The notes under the pieces are model-generated. The model searched no databases. It was given only the letters and a program-made list of their open reading frames with translations, and had not been told where the DNA came from. From assembly GCF_000420325.1 (NCBI RefSeq), contig NZ_ATUS01000001.1:934463-998462 (forward strand): a stretch of 64,000 nt of DNA, given 5' to 3'. Below are positions 46,040-55,500 of the stretch, piece by piece. The number at the start of each line of letters is the position of its first letter. Positions within the stretch are counted from its first letter, which is position 1. The DNA comes from Spongiibacter tropicus DSM 19543. Its GTDB lineage: Bacteria; Pseudomonadota; Gammaproteobacteria; Pseudomonadales; Spongiibacteraceae. Both the position numbers and the translations under genes were made by a program.

Positions 46040-46648
46040 TCAGTCGTTGCGCAGCATGCTGGAAACAATAAACGCCCACAGTTCGCGGTAGCGGGATGGA
46101 GAGTCATACTCGGTGTCGTGCACCCAGTTCAAGGTAATGGCGTTCAGCATTCCCACCGTCACTTCCGCACAAAACGCCGTACTCAGCTCCGGCTTCAGCA
46201 CCTCGCGATGGTGTTCGTAAAAGCGCAGGAAAATACTGTTGATAAAGGCGAGCTGCCCCGCCCCCTCATGAATATTCGCCGCCAGTGCGCCCACCGAGAA
46301 GGCGATCAGCTCCCGCTCAACCCCACCGGCTCGCTGTTCACGGCGAATAAAGACATTGATCATGTCTTCAAGCTGTTCAGCGAAGGGCTTACCGCTTTCA
46401 ATGACCTCATCAATCAGCTTATCGGTGCCGCGCAGCAACTCCTCCTGACACAGCTCACTGATCAGTTCATTTTTGGTCGCGTAGTAGTTGTAGAAGGTTT
46501 TTTTCGCGATATCGACACAGTCGCAGATCGCATCAATTGTCAGCCCTTCAACGCCGTGTCGACCAATCAGCCGAAGGCTTTCCGCGCGAATCGCTTCTCT
46601 TACTGCTTTCTTCTTCCGCTCGCGACGCCCAAGTTGACTTACCGGCAC
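46040..46648 (-). CDS. TetR-family regulator of the oxidation locus
   Basis: 202 residues from a GTG at 46648, chosen for its AAGGAG at six bases; the ATG at 46720 gives 226 residues and is the main alternative. The DNA-binding domain has RERKKKAVREAIRAESLRLI and the helix-turn-helix ICDCVDIAKKTFYNYYATK. The C-terminal ligand domain is unrecognised. It lies at the end of the SDR and Rieske region and probably represses the divergent SDR/P450 promoters through the inverted repeat at 47705-47726. Confidence 0.85.
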   Translation of the reverse strand: MPVSQLGRRERKKKAVREAIRAESLRLIGRHGVEGLTIDAICDCVDIAKKTFYNYYATKNELISELCQEELLRGTDKLIDEVIESGKPFAEQLEDMINVFIRREQRAGGVERELIAFSVGALAANIHEGAGQLAFINSIFLRFYEHHREVLKPELSTAFCAEVTVGMLNAITLNWVHDTEYDSPSRYRELWAFIVSSMLRND

Positions 46649-46741
46649 CGGCTTCTCCTTATTCTTCGCCAAAGCGCCGGATAGTAGCGCATGATCGGCG
46701 AGCACGTCACCGTCTGCCATTATGACGTGCCCCCGGTGCGC

Positions 46742-47620
46742 TTACAGAACATTCGGCGGCGTGGGCGTCGTGCCCTCCAAAATACTCTGGGTACGCGCGA
46801 CAAATGCGGCACGGGACTTCTCGGACATTGGCGAAATCCAGAACTTCTCGGCGCGGATGCCGTTCAGCGCAAACGCCGCCACCTCCTCGGGTTCGGTGGT
46901 CTTCAGCTCCATGTCGTACTGCGCCATGATGGCTTTCATGTCGTCGACCGAATGAATGCCCGAATCCGGTTTATTCGGATCGACCGGCAAATCCTGCGGG
47001 CGATTGCGCTCGGAATTGAAAATACCGGTGTTCACCACATTCGGGCCGGGAAACAGGGCGTTGACCTTTACCGGTGATTGCTGCGCCTGCAGTTGGTAGT
47101 GCAGATTCTCGGTAATCGCCTGAACAGCCGCTTTCGTGGCGGTGTAGATAGGCGTATCCGGCAACACCAGAAATGCCCCGTTGCCGGAACCGGTCACCAC
47201 AAAATGCGCCTCTTCGCCCTGCTCGACCAGCTTCGGTAAAAAGGCGTTAATGGTGTGGATCAGGCCCCAGGTATTCACCCGAAAGCCCCACTCCCAGTCG
47301 TTGAGGTTGTAGTCCCACATATTGCCGCCTTCGCCGGTGCCGACACCGGCATTGGCAAAGACCAGGTGAACAGCGCCGAATTTTTTCCAGGCGGCCTCGG
47401 CCAGCGCCTGCATCGATGCCGGGTCGGTCACATCGGCGCGCTGCCCCAGGCACTCGCAACCCATTTCTGTCAGTTCTGCCACACCGCGCTCAAGCGCCTG
47501 CGTCTCAATGTCTGCAATCACGACTTTGGCGCCCTCATTGGCCAGCGCCAGTGCCAGTGCGCGCCCGACACCACTGGCGCCGCCGGTGATCACCGCCACC
47601 TTGTTATTGAACTCCTGCAT
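46742..47620 (-). CDS. Short-chain dehydrogenase/reductase
   Basis: 292 residues. Rossmann motif TGGASGVGRALA, active site with Ser in GSGNGAF and Tyr-x3-Lys in YTATKAA, and the NAG motif FANAGVG. It uses NAD(P)H to oxidise or reduce an alcohol/ketone, and it appears to be the partner of the P450 and Rieske enzymes in a catabolic route for a cyclic terpenoid or steroid (inference). GAGGAG before the ATG. It is divergent from the P450 gene, 173 bases apart. Confidence 0.92.
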   Translation of the reverse strand: MQEFNNKVAVITGGASGVGRALALALANEGAKVVIADIETQALERGVAELTEMGCECLGQRADVTDPASMQALAEAAWKKFGAVHLVFANAGVGTGEGGNMWDYNLNDWEWGFRVNTWGLIHTINAFLPKLVEQGEEAHFVVTGSGNGAFLVLPDTPIYTATKAAVQAITENLHYQLQAQQSPVKVNALFPGPNVVNTGIFNSERNRPQDLPVDPNKPDSGIHSVDDMKAIMAQYDMELKTTEPEEVAAFALNGIRAEKFWISPMSEKSRAAFVARTQSILEGTTPTPPNVL

Positions 47621-47704
47621 GACAACTCCTCGATCTATTTAGGCTTATTATTTCGAACAGCGGATTGAAGCGTTTCGGCAACTACAAAAATCTCACTTGA
47701 GAAT

Positions 47705-47726
47705 AAAGATACACGGTAGTATCTTT
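47705..47726. promoter_or_regulatory. Inverted-repeat operator between SDR and P450
   Basis: AAAGATAC-ACGGTA-GTATCTTT: perfect eight-base arms with a six-base spacer, centrally placed between divergent genes, 68 bases before the P450 ATG. The size and symmetry suit a TetR-family operator. Confidence 0.6.
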
Positions 47727-47793
47727 TTTGCAAACCGGTATTGCAGAGCGCAGGCCCGGCTGCGCGCCAACAATAATGACAAGGAGCAAAGCA

Positions 47794-49044
47794 ATGCTGC
47801 AGGAAGAACAACAGAGCCAACTGCCGCCCATTGAAACCCTGTTCAATCCGAATTCCATGGAGTACGCGCTGGATCCCGGACCTCAGTGTCAGGCGCTCTC
47901 GGAACGTGGCCGACTGGTCTGGTATGCGCCGTGGATGTGCTGGATCATGACCCGTATGCCCGACATCATGGAGTGCTGGAAACAGGAGTACCTGAGTTCC
48001 GACTTTTACGATTGGGAATTCGCTCCGCCGCGCCCCACCGAAGAAAGCTGGACCAACTTTGAAAAAGCACTGGTGGGCCACAGCCTGCTGGCGGACCCGG
48101 ACCACCATCGCCTGATTCGCAAAATCACCTCACCGGCGTTTTCACGGAACGTCGTCGATAACATCAACCGCCGTATTGAGCCCGACATACAGCGCCTGTT
48201 TAAGGAACTGGGCGACGTGGAAGAGTTCGACTACATCGAACAGGTCGCCAAGCACATTCCGTTTATTTCCATTACCCGCATGGTCGGCATTCCCGAAAAA
48301 TACTGGCCGCAAATCAAACAGACCGTGCTCACTTTTACCGAGACCTGGAATCCCACGATTTCGGAAGAGCGCCGCGCCAAGGCGCAGGAAGACAGCAACC
48401 GTGCCATCGACATCCTGCTTGAGGTGATTGCCGAGCGCCGCGCCTCCCCCGGCGGCGAGGAAGATTTTCTCAGCGCCCTGTTGAAAGTCGAGGCCGAAAA
48501 CGACGATTTCGACGAGTGGGATATTGTGACCCTGATCCTCGCCCTGATCGGCGCCGGTGCTGACACCACGCTGGTCGCACAACAGTGGTCGGCCTACGCC
48601 CTGCTCACTAACCCGGATCAGGTGCCGCTGGCGCTTGAATCGACGGCCGCATTCTCTAACGCCTTCAGTGAGATCATGCGCTGGGCTGCCAACTCCAAAA
48701 TGGGCTTTGCCCGCTATATCCCCGAAGACCGAGAGCTATTGGGCCAACAGGTGAAGAAGGGGCAGATGGTATTGATGATGCCGCACCTGAAGGATCACGA
48801 TCCCAACTTCTTCGACAAGCCTAACGATCTGGATGTGCGCCGCCACTTCGATCCCGATGTGCTGTTCGGCTACGGCCCGCGCTATTGCATCGGTGCAGCA
48901 CTTGCCAAGCACCAGCTCTATCTGAGCATGAGCGAATTGTTCAAGCGCTTCCCCAATGCCAGTCTGGCGGAGGAACCCGAGCGCGACCTGGAAGACCACA
49001 ACAGCATCACCTTCAAGTCACTACGGGTGAAAACCGGCCTGTAA
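47794..49044 (+). CDS. Cytochrome P450
   Basis: 416 residues from the ATG at 47794 with AAGGAG upstream; an upstream extension is not supported. The heme-ligand cysteine is Cys365 (FGYGPRYCIGAAL), the I-helix has AGADTT (Asp257-Thr259) and the ExxR pair is Glu293/Arg296. It uses a ferredoxin and reductase that are not visible in the window. Bacterial class I size. Together with the SDR and the Rieske oxygenase it suggests hydroxylation of a steroid, terpene or fatty acid. The substrate is unknown. Confidence 0.95.
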   Translation: MLQEEQQSQLPPIETLFNPNSMEYALDPGPQCQALSERGRLVWYAPWMCWIMTRMPDIMECWKQEYLSSDFYDWEFAPPRPTEESWTNFEKALVGHSLLADPDHHRLIRKITSPAFSRNVVDNINRRIEPDIQRLFKELGDVEEFDYIEQVAKHIPFISITRMVGIPEKYWPQIKQTVLTFTETWNPTISEERRAKAQEDSNRAIDILLEVIAERRASPGGEEDFLSALLKVEAENDDFDEWDIVTLILALIGAGADTTLVAQQWSAYALLTNPDQVPLALESTAAFSNAFSEIMRWAANSKMGFARYIPEDRELLGQQVKKGQMVLMMPHLKDHDPNFFDKPNDLDVRRHFDPDVLFGYGPRYCIGAALAKHQLYLSMSELFKRFPNASLAEEPERDLEDHNSITFKSLRVKTGL

Positions 49045-49129
49045 GCCCCGCGGCGGCTTTTGCCGCCGCCAAATCATGACAGCCCCCAGCACACGCGCTA
49101 TGCTGTGACCTTTCCCCGCAGGAACCCCC

Positions 49130-50584
49130 ATGAGTCCAGCGCCACGCGGCACAGTCATTGTTGCCCTGATCCCACTGTTACTCGTTCTGCTGTTGCTTGG
49201 CATTAACGTCGCCCTGTACGGCGACGCCGGGATTGAGGGCGCCAACCAGCTCGCCCTGCTATTGGGCGGCGGCCTCGCCGCGCTGATCGGTCTGCGCCGG
49301 GGCCTGCACTGGCGCGAGCTTCAAGAGGGAATGCTCAAAGTCGTCGGTGTGGCTATTGTGCCGATGATGATGTTGCTGCTGATCGGCGCGCTGTCCAGCA
49401 CCTGGACCGTCGCGGGCATCGTGCCCACGCTGATTTACTACGGCCTGCAATTGGCAGACCCTGCGTGGTTCTACGCGGGCGTGGCCGTTGTCTGTGCCAT
49501 CGTCTCTACCGCCATCGGCAGCTCATGGACGACCGCCGCCACCCTCGGCATTGCCATGATGGCCACCGGTGCGGGACTGGGCATGAGTGAAACCATCACC
49601 GCCGGGGCCGTTATTTCCGGTGCCTATTTCGGCGACAAGCTGTCGCCACTGTCAGACACCACCAACCTCGCCGCGGGCGTCTGCGGTGTCGAACTGTTCA
49701 GCCATGTGCGCTACCTGGCACTGACCACCCTGCCCTCCTTTGCCATCGCCCTGCTGATCTTCCTCGCCATTGGCCTGCAACACAGTGGCAACGGCGCCAT
49801 CGTGCAGGCCGACATTATGCTCAAGGCCCTCACCCACAGCATGGTGATTTCCGGCTGGCTGTTGCTGGCCCCGTTGCTGGTTGTAATTCTTATCGTTCGC
49901 CGCGTCCCGGCCCTGCCAGTGATGTTTATCGCCACCTTGCTGGGCAGCCTGCTGTCTGCACTGGTGCAGCCCGATATTGTTCAGCAGATCGGCGGCAGTG
50001 ACGACTGGCTGGGAATGTATCGAGGACTGGTGCAGACGATTGTTGGCGACAGCCAGATTGAAACCGGCCATGAATTCAGCAATGAACTGCTCAGCAGCAG
50101 CGGCATGGCAGGGATGCTCAATACAATCTGGTTGATACTCTGCGCCGTGGTTTTCGGCGGTCTGATGGAGGCCTCTGGCCTGCTCGGGGATATCACCTCC
50201 GCGCTGAAACGCGTGGCACGTAACCGCACGGCGCTGGTTGCGACCACAGCGGGCAGTTGCGGCATTCTCAATCTGACCGCCGCCGAACAGTACCTGACGA
50301 TTCTGATCAGTGGGCGCATGTACGGCGATCTGTACCGGCAGCACGGTCTCAGTCCGCGCAATCTCAGCCGCACGCTCGAAGACGCCGGTACAGCCACATC
50401 GGTTCTGGTTCCCTGGAATACCTGCGGCGCGTTTCACGCTACCGCCCTAGGCGTCGCCACCCTCAGCTACCTGCCCTTCTGCTTCTTCAATCTGATCAGT
50501 CCGCTGATGTCGATGCTCTACATGCGCTTCAACATCGCTATTGAGGAATACCCCGCGCCTCAGGAAAGTGACGCGCATAGATAG
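49130..50584 (+). CDS. NhaC-family Na+/H+ antiporter
   Basis: 484 residues with about twelve membrane helices. The central motif ISGAYFGDKLSPLSDTTNLA is the NhaC family signature; the sodium site includes the Asp of GDKLSP and SDTTN. Exchanges sodium for protons, or possibly another substrate such as malate/lactate. The C-terminal half (GTATSVLVPWNTCGAFHA) also fits the family. The last 25 bases overlap the convergent phosphopantetheinyl transferase gene. Confidence 0.92.
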   Translation: MSPAPRGTVIVALIPLLLVLLLLGINVALYGDAGIEGANQLALLLGGGLAALIGLRRGLHWRELQEGMLKVVGVAIVPMMMLLLIGALSSTWTVAGIVPTLIYYGLQLADPAWFYAGVAVVCAIVSTAIGSSWTTAATLGIAMMATGAGLGMSETITAGAVISGAYFGDKLSPLSDTTNLAAGVCGVELFSHVRYLALTTLPSFAIALLIFLAIGLQHSGNGAIVQADIMLKALTHSMVISGWLLLAPLLVVILIVRRVPALPVMFIATLLGSLLSALVQPDIVQQIGGSDDWLGMYRGLVQTIVGDSQIETGHEFSNELLSSSGMAGMLNTIWLILCAVVFGGLMEASGLLGDITSALKRVARNRTALVATTAGSCGILNLTAAEQYLTILISGRMYGDLYRQHGLSPRNLSRTLEDAGTATSVLVPWNTCGAFHATALGVATLSYLPFCFFNLISPLMSMLYMRFNIAIEEYPAPQESDAHR

Positions 50585-51294
50585 GTGAACACCACTCCGT
50601 CGCAGCATTGCCAATGGACGGTGAATCGCTGCCCGCAACGCTCGGGATGCTGACAGCGCAGCAACTCCAGCTCCATGCATTGCTGCTCGGGCAAAAAGCG
50701 CTTCAAGCTCACGTCGAGAAAATCGACATAGTGCCGGAGTGCCGGGAACAGCGCTTTGTAGAGACTTTCTTTTGCCGAAAACAGAATACTGATGGCCTCG
50801 GCCTCCGGCATACCGCTCTCTCTGAGCAATCGTCGCTCAGAAAGATGGCCGACCAGCCCCGCTACCTCGCGACAAACCTCCGGCCTCATCACCCTCTCCA
50901 GGTCGATACCGGGAAAGCCCTCCCGGCTGACTATGCACAAGGCGTGATCCCCGTGGTGACTGATCGCGCCCTGCAATCCCGGCGGCCACAGCACTTCTCC
51001 GGAGGCGCCGCGCAAGGGTGCGACCTCATCGGCCCCGGCCATCGCCAGTGCCTGACGCGCAGCACAGCGCCCCGCCAGGTAATCGGCACAGCGCGAGTCC
51101 TTCGCGCCCGCCAGCTTGGCAGGCATGGCTATATCCAGCAGTTCGAACAGTGCCGGTCGGTAATGATTTACGTCGAACTGGCAAATCACCGCCTGCTGAG
51201 CCGTGCCCGGCAGATCGAGCAATGAAAACCTTTTCAGGAAAGGATCGTAGGGAAGACGCGATGGAGTGTCTGTGTTCGCCAGCGCGCTCAGCAT
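50560..51294 (-). CDS. 4'-phosphopantetheinyl transferase, EntD-like
   Basis: 244 residues of the EntD family. The signature residues are FPGIDLERV (magnesium-binding Asp) and FSAKESLYKALFP (the second motif with Glu and Lys), and ISHHGDHALCIV binds coenzyme A. It converts apo-carrier domains to the holo form. Six bases downstream of the glycosyltransferase stop, so it forms part of the NRPS operon and probably activates the T domain at Ser1034 of the NRPS. The C terminus overlaps the antiporter gene. Confidence 0.93.
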   Translation of the reverse strand: MLSALANTDTPSRLPYDPFLKRFSLLDLPGTAQQAVICQFDVNHYRPALFELLDIAMPAKLAGAKDSRCADYLAGRCAARQALAMAGADEVAPLRGASGEVLWPPGLQGAISHHGDHALCIVSREGFPGIDLERVMRPEVCREVAGLVGHLSERRLLRESGMPEAEAISILFSAKESLYKALFPALRHYVDFLDVSLKRFLPEQQCMELELLRCQHPERCGQRFTVHWQCCDGVVFTYLCASLS

Positions 51295-51300
51295 GCCCTG

Positions 51301-52590
51301 CTAAGCGGCCGAGCCGGCGAGTTGAAAGTCGGGCATACCCGGCAACAACTGCCAGCGCTGTAGCTGGGCAATGGCCTCATCGACGCCGTCTTCGGCGCGG
51401 ATGCGCTGCCCCAGCTCCGCCGCCTTATCCTGACAAGGCGCGGTCAGCGCGTAGCGCAAGGCTTCCGTGGCCGAATCCACACTCAGGGTCTTGCGAGTGA
51501 CGGCAGCGGGCGCCGCGCCGAGGCTGGCAAGCCGCCAGGCCCAGAACGGCTGATCGCCGAAAAAGGGCATCACCACCGATGGCACACCCGCCTTCGCTGC
51601 AGCCGCAGTAGTGCCCGCGCCGCCGTGGTGGACCGCCGCCGCCACACGGGGAAACAGCCAGTCATGAGGCGCGGCACTCAGGCAGAATATCTGCGCGTCA
51701 TCGACGGCCGTGAGCCCTCCCCAGCCCGTGGCAAAAATGCCGCGCTGCCCGGTATTACGCAAGGCCTGGCGCCAAATATCGCTGAGCCGCTGCGCATCGC
51801 CCCCCAGCATGCTGCCAAAACCGACATAGACCGGCTTCGGCCCGGCAGCGAGGAATTCACTCAGGGCGAGGGGCGGTTGCCAGCGCTCGCCTTCATCCAA
51901 AAACCAGTTGCCCGCCACCTTGACGTTCTCGGGCCAATGGGGAGACGGCGGAATCAGGCTCGGGCTGAAACCATACAGCACCCGGTGGGGCAGTTTGCGC
52001 CGGTAAAACGGCCCGTACCACGGCAGCGGTGGCAGCTTGAGCTGCTCGCGAACCGCGGCATATGCGGGCGCCATCATTTGCCAGGTCAGTACCCGACAAG
52101 CGTGATAGAGCCCCTGATTAATCACGCCGGGTCGCGGCCGCTGAGGCGGCGGCAACATCATCGGCGGAATGTCCGGACAGGGGCTCACCGGCTGTAGATG
52201 GGTTTCTACCATCGGAATATCAAAGCGTTCTGCCAGTGCCGATGCCAGCGCAGCCACCATGCCGTTGCCCATCAGCAAGCTGGCACCCCGCGCCGCGCTC
52301 ATCGCCTGTTCCGGCCAGTCTGCCGACATGGCCTTGAGTTCCCGGCGGGCCGTTTTCAGCAGTGCCAGGGGGTTCAAGCCGCGCTGCAGCACTTCCGGAT
52401 CTCTGGCCATCACTTCGAGAAAGTCGGCGGTCAGCGGCGCGTAATCCAATCCGCTGTCGCGCACCAATGCCTCACAGCTTTTGCCGGTGGCGATGCACAC
52501 CCGGTGACCCTTTGCCTGCAGACCAACACCCAGTGCCACAAAGGGGCGTACATCGCCCTGCGTACCGATAGAAAAAATGCAGATATTCAC
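51301..52590 (-). CDS. Family-1 (MGT-type) glycosyltransferase
   Basis: 429 residues from a GTG whose first bases overlap the NRPS stop (GTGA). GT-B fold: the N-terminal acceptor domain begins MNICIFSIGTQGDVRPFVAL, and the C-terminal nucleotide-sugar domain has the PSPG-like box VHHGGAGTTAAAAKAGVPSV and MPFFGDQPFWA. It transfers a sugar from a nucleotide-activated donor to a lipid or natural-product acceptor; relatives glycosylate antibiotics and sterols. The NRPS product is the obvious candidate acceptor because of translational coupling. Confidence 0.92.
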   Translation of the reverse strand: MNICIFSIGTQGDVRPFVALGVGLQAKGHRVCIATGKSCEALVRDSGLDYAPLTADFLEVMARDPEVLQRGLNPLALLKTARRELKAMSADWPEQAMSAARGASLLMGNGMVAALASALAERFDIPMVETHLQPVSPCPDIPPMMLPPPQRPRPGVINQGLYHACRVLTWQMMAPAYAAVREQLKLPPLPWYGPFYRRKLPHRVLYGFSPSLIPPSPHWPENVKVAGNWFLDEGERWQPPLALSEFLAAGPKPVYVGFGSMLGGDAQRLSDIWRQALRNTGQRGIFATGWGGLTAVDDAQIFCLSAAPHDWLFPRVAAAVHHGGAGTTAAAAKAGVPSVVMPFFGDQPFWAWRLASLGAAPAAVTRKTLSVDSATEALRYALTAPCQDKAAELGQRIRAEDGVDEAIAQLQRWQLLPGMPDFQLAGSAA

Positions 52591-55500
52591 GAGGCCTCCC
52601 GCAGGCCACTCAGCAATGCCGCGGCAATCTGCGGACCAATTTCAGCCAGCGGTCCGGCCTCCAGCATCGCCTGGTGATGACAATTCACCGGATGTACATG
52701 CAGGCCTGCCACCTTGTCGTGCCACACGCTCGGACAATGCTGGATGCTTTCGGAACGCGCTGTATCCAGTGCCTGGAAGAAGTGCATGGGCACATCCACC
52801 GCGCCCGGTGCAAAGCCTTGCAACAGCGACAGGTTATTCGCAATCACCGCCGCCACATCTTCCAACAGGTTGCTGTGCTGATCCTGCAAGCCTTTGACGA
52901 TATCCATATTCAGCACATCGTACTCCCGGCACAGGAAGTCGCTCATCTCTGCCATGGAGGCTGGCGCACGCGCGGCGTCCAGACCGAGGAAATCGACAAT
53001 ACCCAGCGCGACCTCCGCTTCACTGGCACCGTTTTCCAACTTGAAGGGGTAGGCATCGAGTACCCCCAGGAAACCGACCGACTCGCCACTGTCGCGAAGT
53101 TGACGCGCCATTTCCTGCGCCACAATACCGCCCATGGACCAGCCCAACAGGCGGTAGGGGCCACTGGGCTGAATCTGGCGAAGCTGGAAAATATAGTCGG
53201 CGGCCACTTCTTCAATGCTGCCGGGCAGCTCTGCCTGTCCATCCAGTCCCCGCGACTGCAAACCATACAGCGCCGTGTCTTTGCCCAGGTACTGCCCCAG
53301 ACCAGCAAAGCCCCAGCTCAGCCCCAGCACCGGGTGAATACAGAACAGTGGCTCCCCTTCGTGGCGGGCGGCAGCCGTATTGAGGGTCTGGCAGCAAGCC
53401 AGCGGGTCCAGTTGCGAACCCCGTTGCAGGTGTTCGGCCAGTTCGGCAATGGTGGTGGCCTCAAACGCCGCTGCCAGTGGCACATCGCGCCCCAACAGCA
53501 GGCGCAGACGAGCAACCATCCGCGCGGCGGTGAGCGAATCGGCGCCCAGATCGAAGAAGCTGTCGTGCACACCAATGCGATCCAGCTGGAAAATCTCGCA
53601 CCACAGCTCCGCAAGCTTTTCCTCCAGCGGTGTGCGTGGCGCCGTGTACTCGCTCAGACACTGCCAATGGGGCTCGGGTAAGGCCTTGCGATCGAGCTTG
53701 CCGTTAACATTCAGCGGCAGGTCGCTCACCAGTTCGTAGTGCGACGGCAACATGTAGTCAGGCAGGCTGGTCTCGATCTGCAAGCGCAAGGCTGAGGCCT
53801 GCAGCGCTTCGCTGTCGGCATCAAAACCCTCTTCGGGAAGCAGATAGGCCACCAGTCTCGGCTGCCCGGCTGGATCTTTACGCAGGGCAACAGCGGCCCG
53901 GCGCACTCCGACACAACGCAGCAGATGGGTTTCGATTTCTTCTGTTTCCACCCGGAAGCCACGGATTTTAATCTGGAAGTCGTTGCGTCCGAGGTATTCC
54001 AATACCCCGTCGCGTCGCCAGCGGGCCTGATCGCCGGTTTTGTACAGGCGCCCCTCGCCGTAGGGATTGTCGACAAAGCGCTCAGCCGTCAAATCAGGAC
54101 GGTTGTGATAGCCCAGTGCCACACCTGCACCACCAATATACAACTCGCCGGGCACACCGGGCGGCAGCAGTGCCATCTTCTCGTCCAACACATAGACCTG
54201 TGTGTTGGCGATAGGTCGGCCGATAGGCGGTGCACTGTTGCCGATCTTGTCGAGAATCATCATCGTCGACCAGATCGTGGTCTCGGTGGGGCCGTAGAGA
54301 TTAACCAGTGGTTGACCGAGTCGGCGCATACGGTGAGCCAACTCGGTGGGAAGTGCCTCGCCACCCACCAGTGGACGAATCCCCTGCAGCACATCACCGT
54401 GCTCTTCCAGCAGCGCCTGCCAGTGTGAAGGGGTGGCCTGCAGAGTGGTAATGCCCTGCTTGGCAATCACCGCTGCCAACGCCGCCGGATCGCGGGCAAC
54501 ATCGCGACTGGCAATGTGCACGCGTGCGCCAGCCAGCATGGGCAGGAACAGCTCCAGCACCGCAATATCAAAGGACACCGTAGTGAGCGCCAGCAAGCTG
54601 TCGTCCGGCGTCAGCGACAGGGATTGCTGCATTGCCAGCAGGAAGTTCTGCAGCCCCAGGTGAGGCACCACAACACCTTTGGGACGCCCCGTCGAACCGG
54701 AGGTATAAATAATATAGGCGGGCATATCACCGGCAATCGCAACATCCGGCAATGCCCTGGCAGGGTAATCACTCAGCGTCAGCGATTCCCACAACAGACA
54801 GGGAACGCCCGTGTCTGGCAGGCCCTGCTGGCAGTCCTTGCTGCTCAGAATCAGGTCTGGCCGCGCATCCTCAAGAATCATCGCCACCCGCTCGGCGGGG
54901 GTGCCAGGGTCCAGTGGCAAATACGCCGCCCCGCTTTTCAGAATGGCCAGCAGCGCTGTCGGCAAACAATTTTCTCGGGGCAAGGCAACGGCGACGACCT
55001 TGCCCGGACCAATACCGCGTTCGCGCAGTAGCTGACACAGCGGGTTTACCCGATCCGCCAGCTCACGGTAGCTCATTACCGCCGACGCATCGCTGAGGAC
55101 CGGGCGATCGGCAAAGTGAGCAACACTTTGCTCAAACAACCCCGGCCAGAAAGCTGCAGGCAACGGCGACTCGGTGTCGTTCCAAGCCTGCAACTGGCTG
55201 CGACGCTCATCCGCCGACAACAGATCGAAGTCACCAATAGGGCTGTTCGGCGCCTGAATCATGGCCTCGACCAGACGACCGAGGCGGTCGCGATGCTCAT
55301 CCAGTTCCAACTGGCTGTACAGCGCCGGGTTGGCATCGATAACAATGTGCAGCCCCTGCTTTTCGCCACGGTCAAAGACAAACACGGTCATGTCTTCAAC
55401 AGTGCCATTGGAGAGGTTGTGAATACTGCAATGGTGGCCGCCGAAGCCAAAGTCATAATCAAAGGGCTCGATATTCACGCCCATCCAGGAAATCTGCTGG

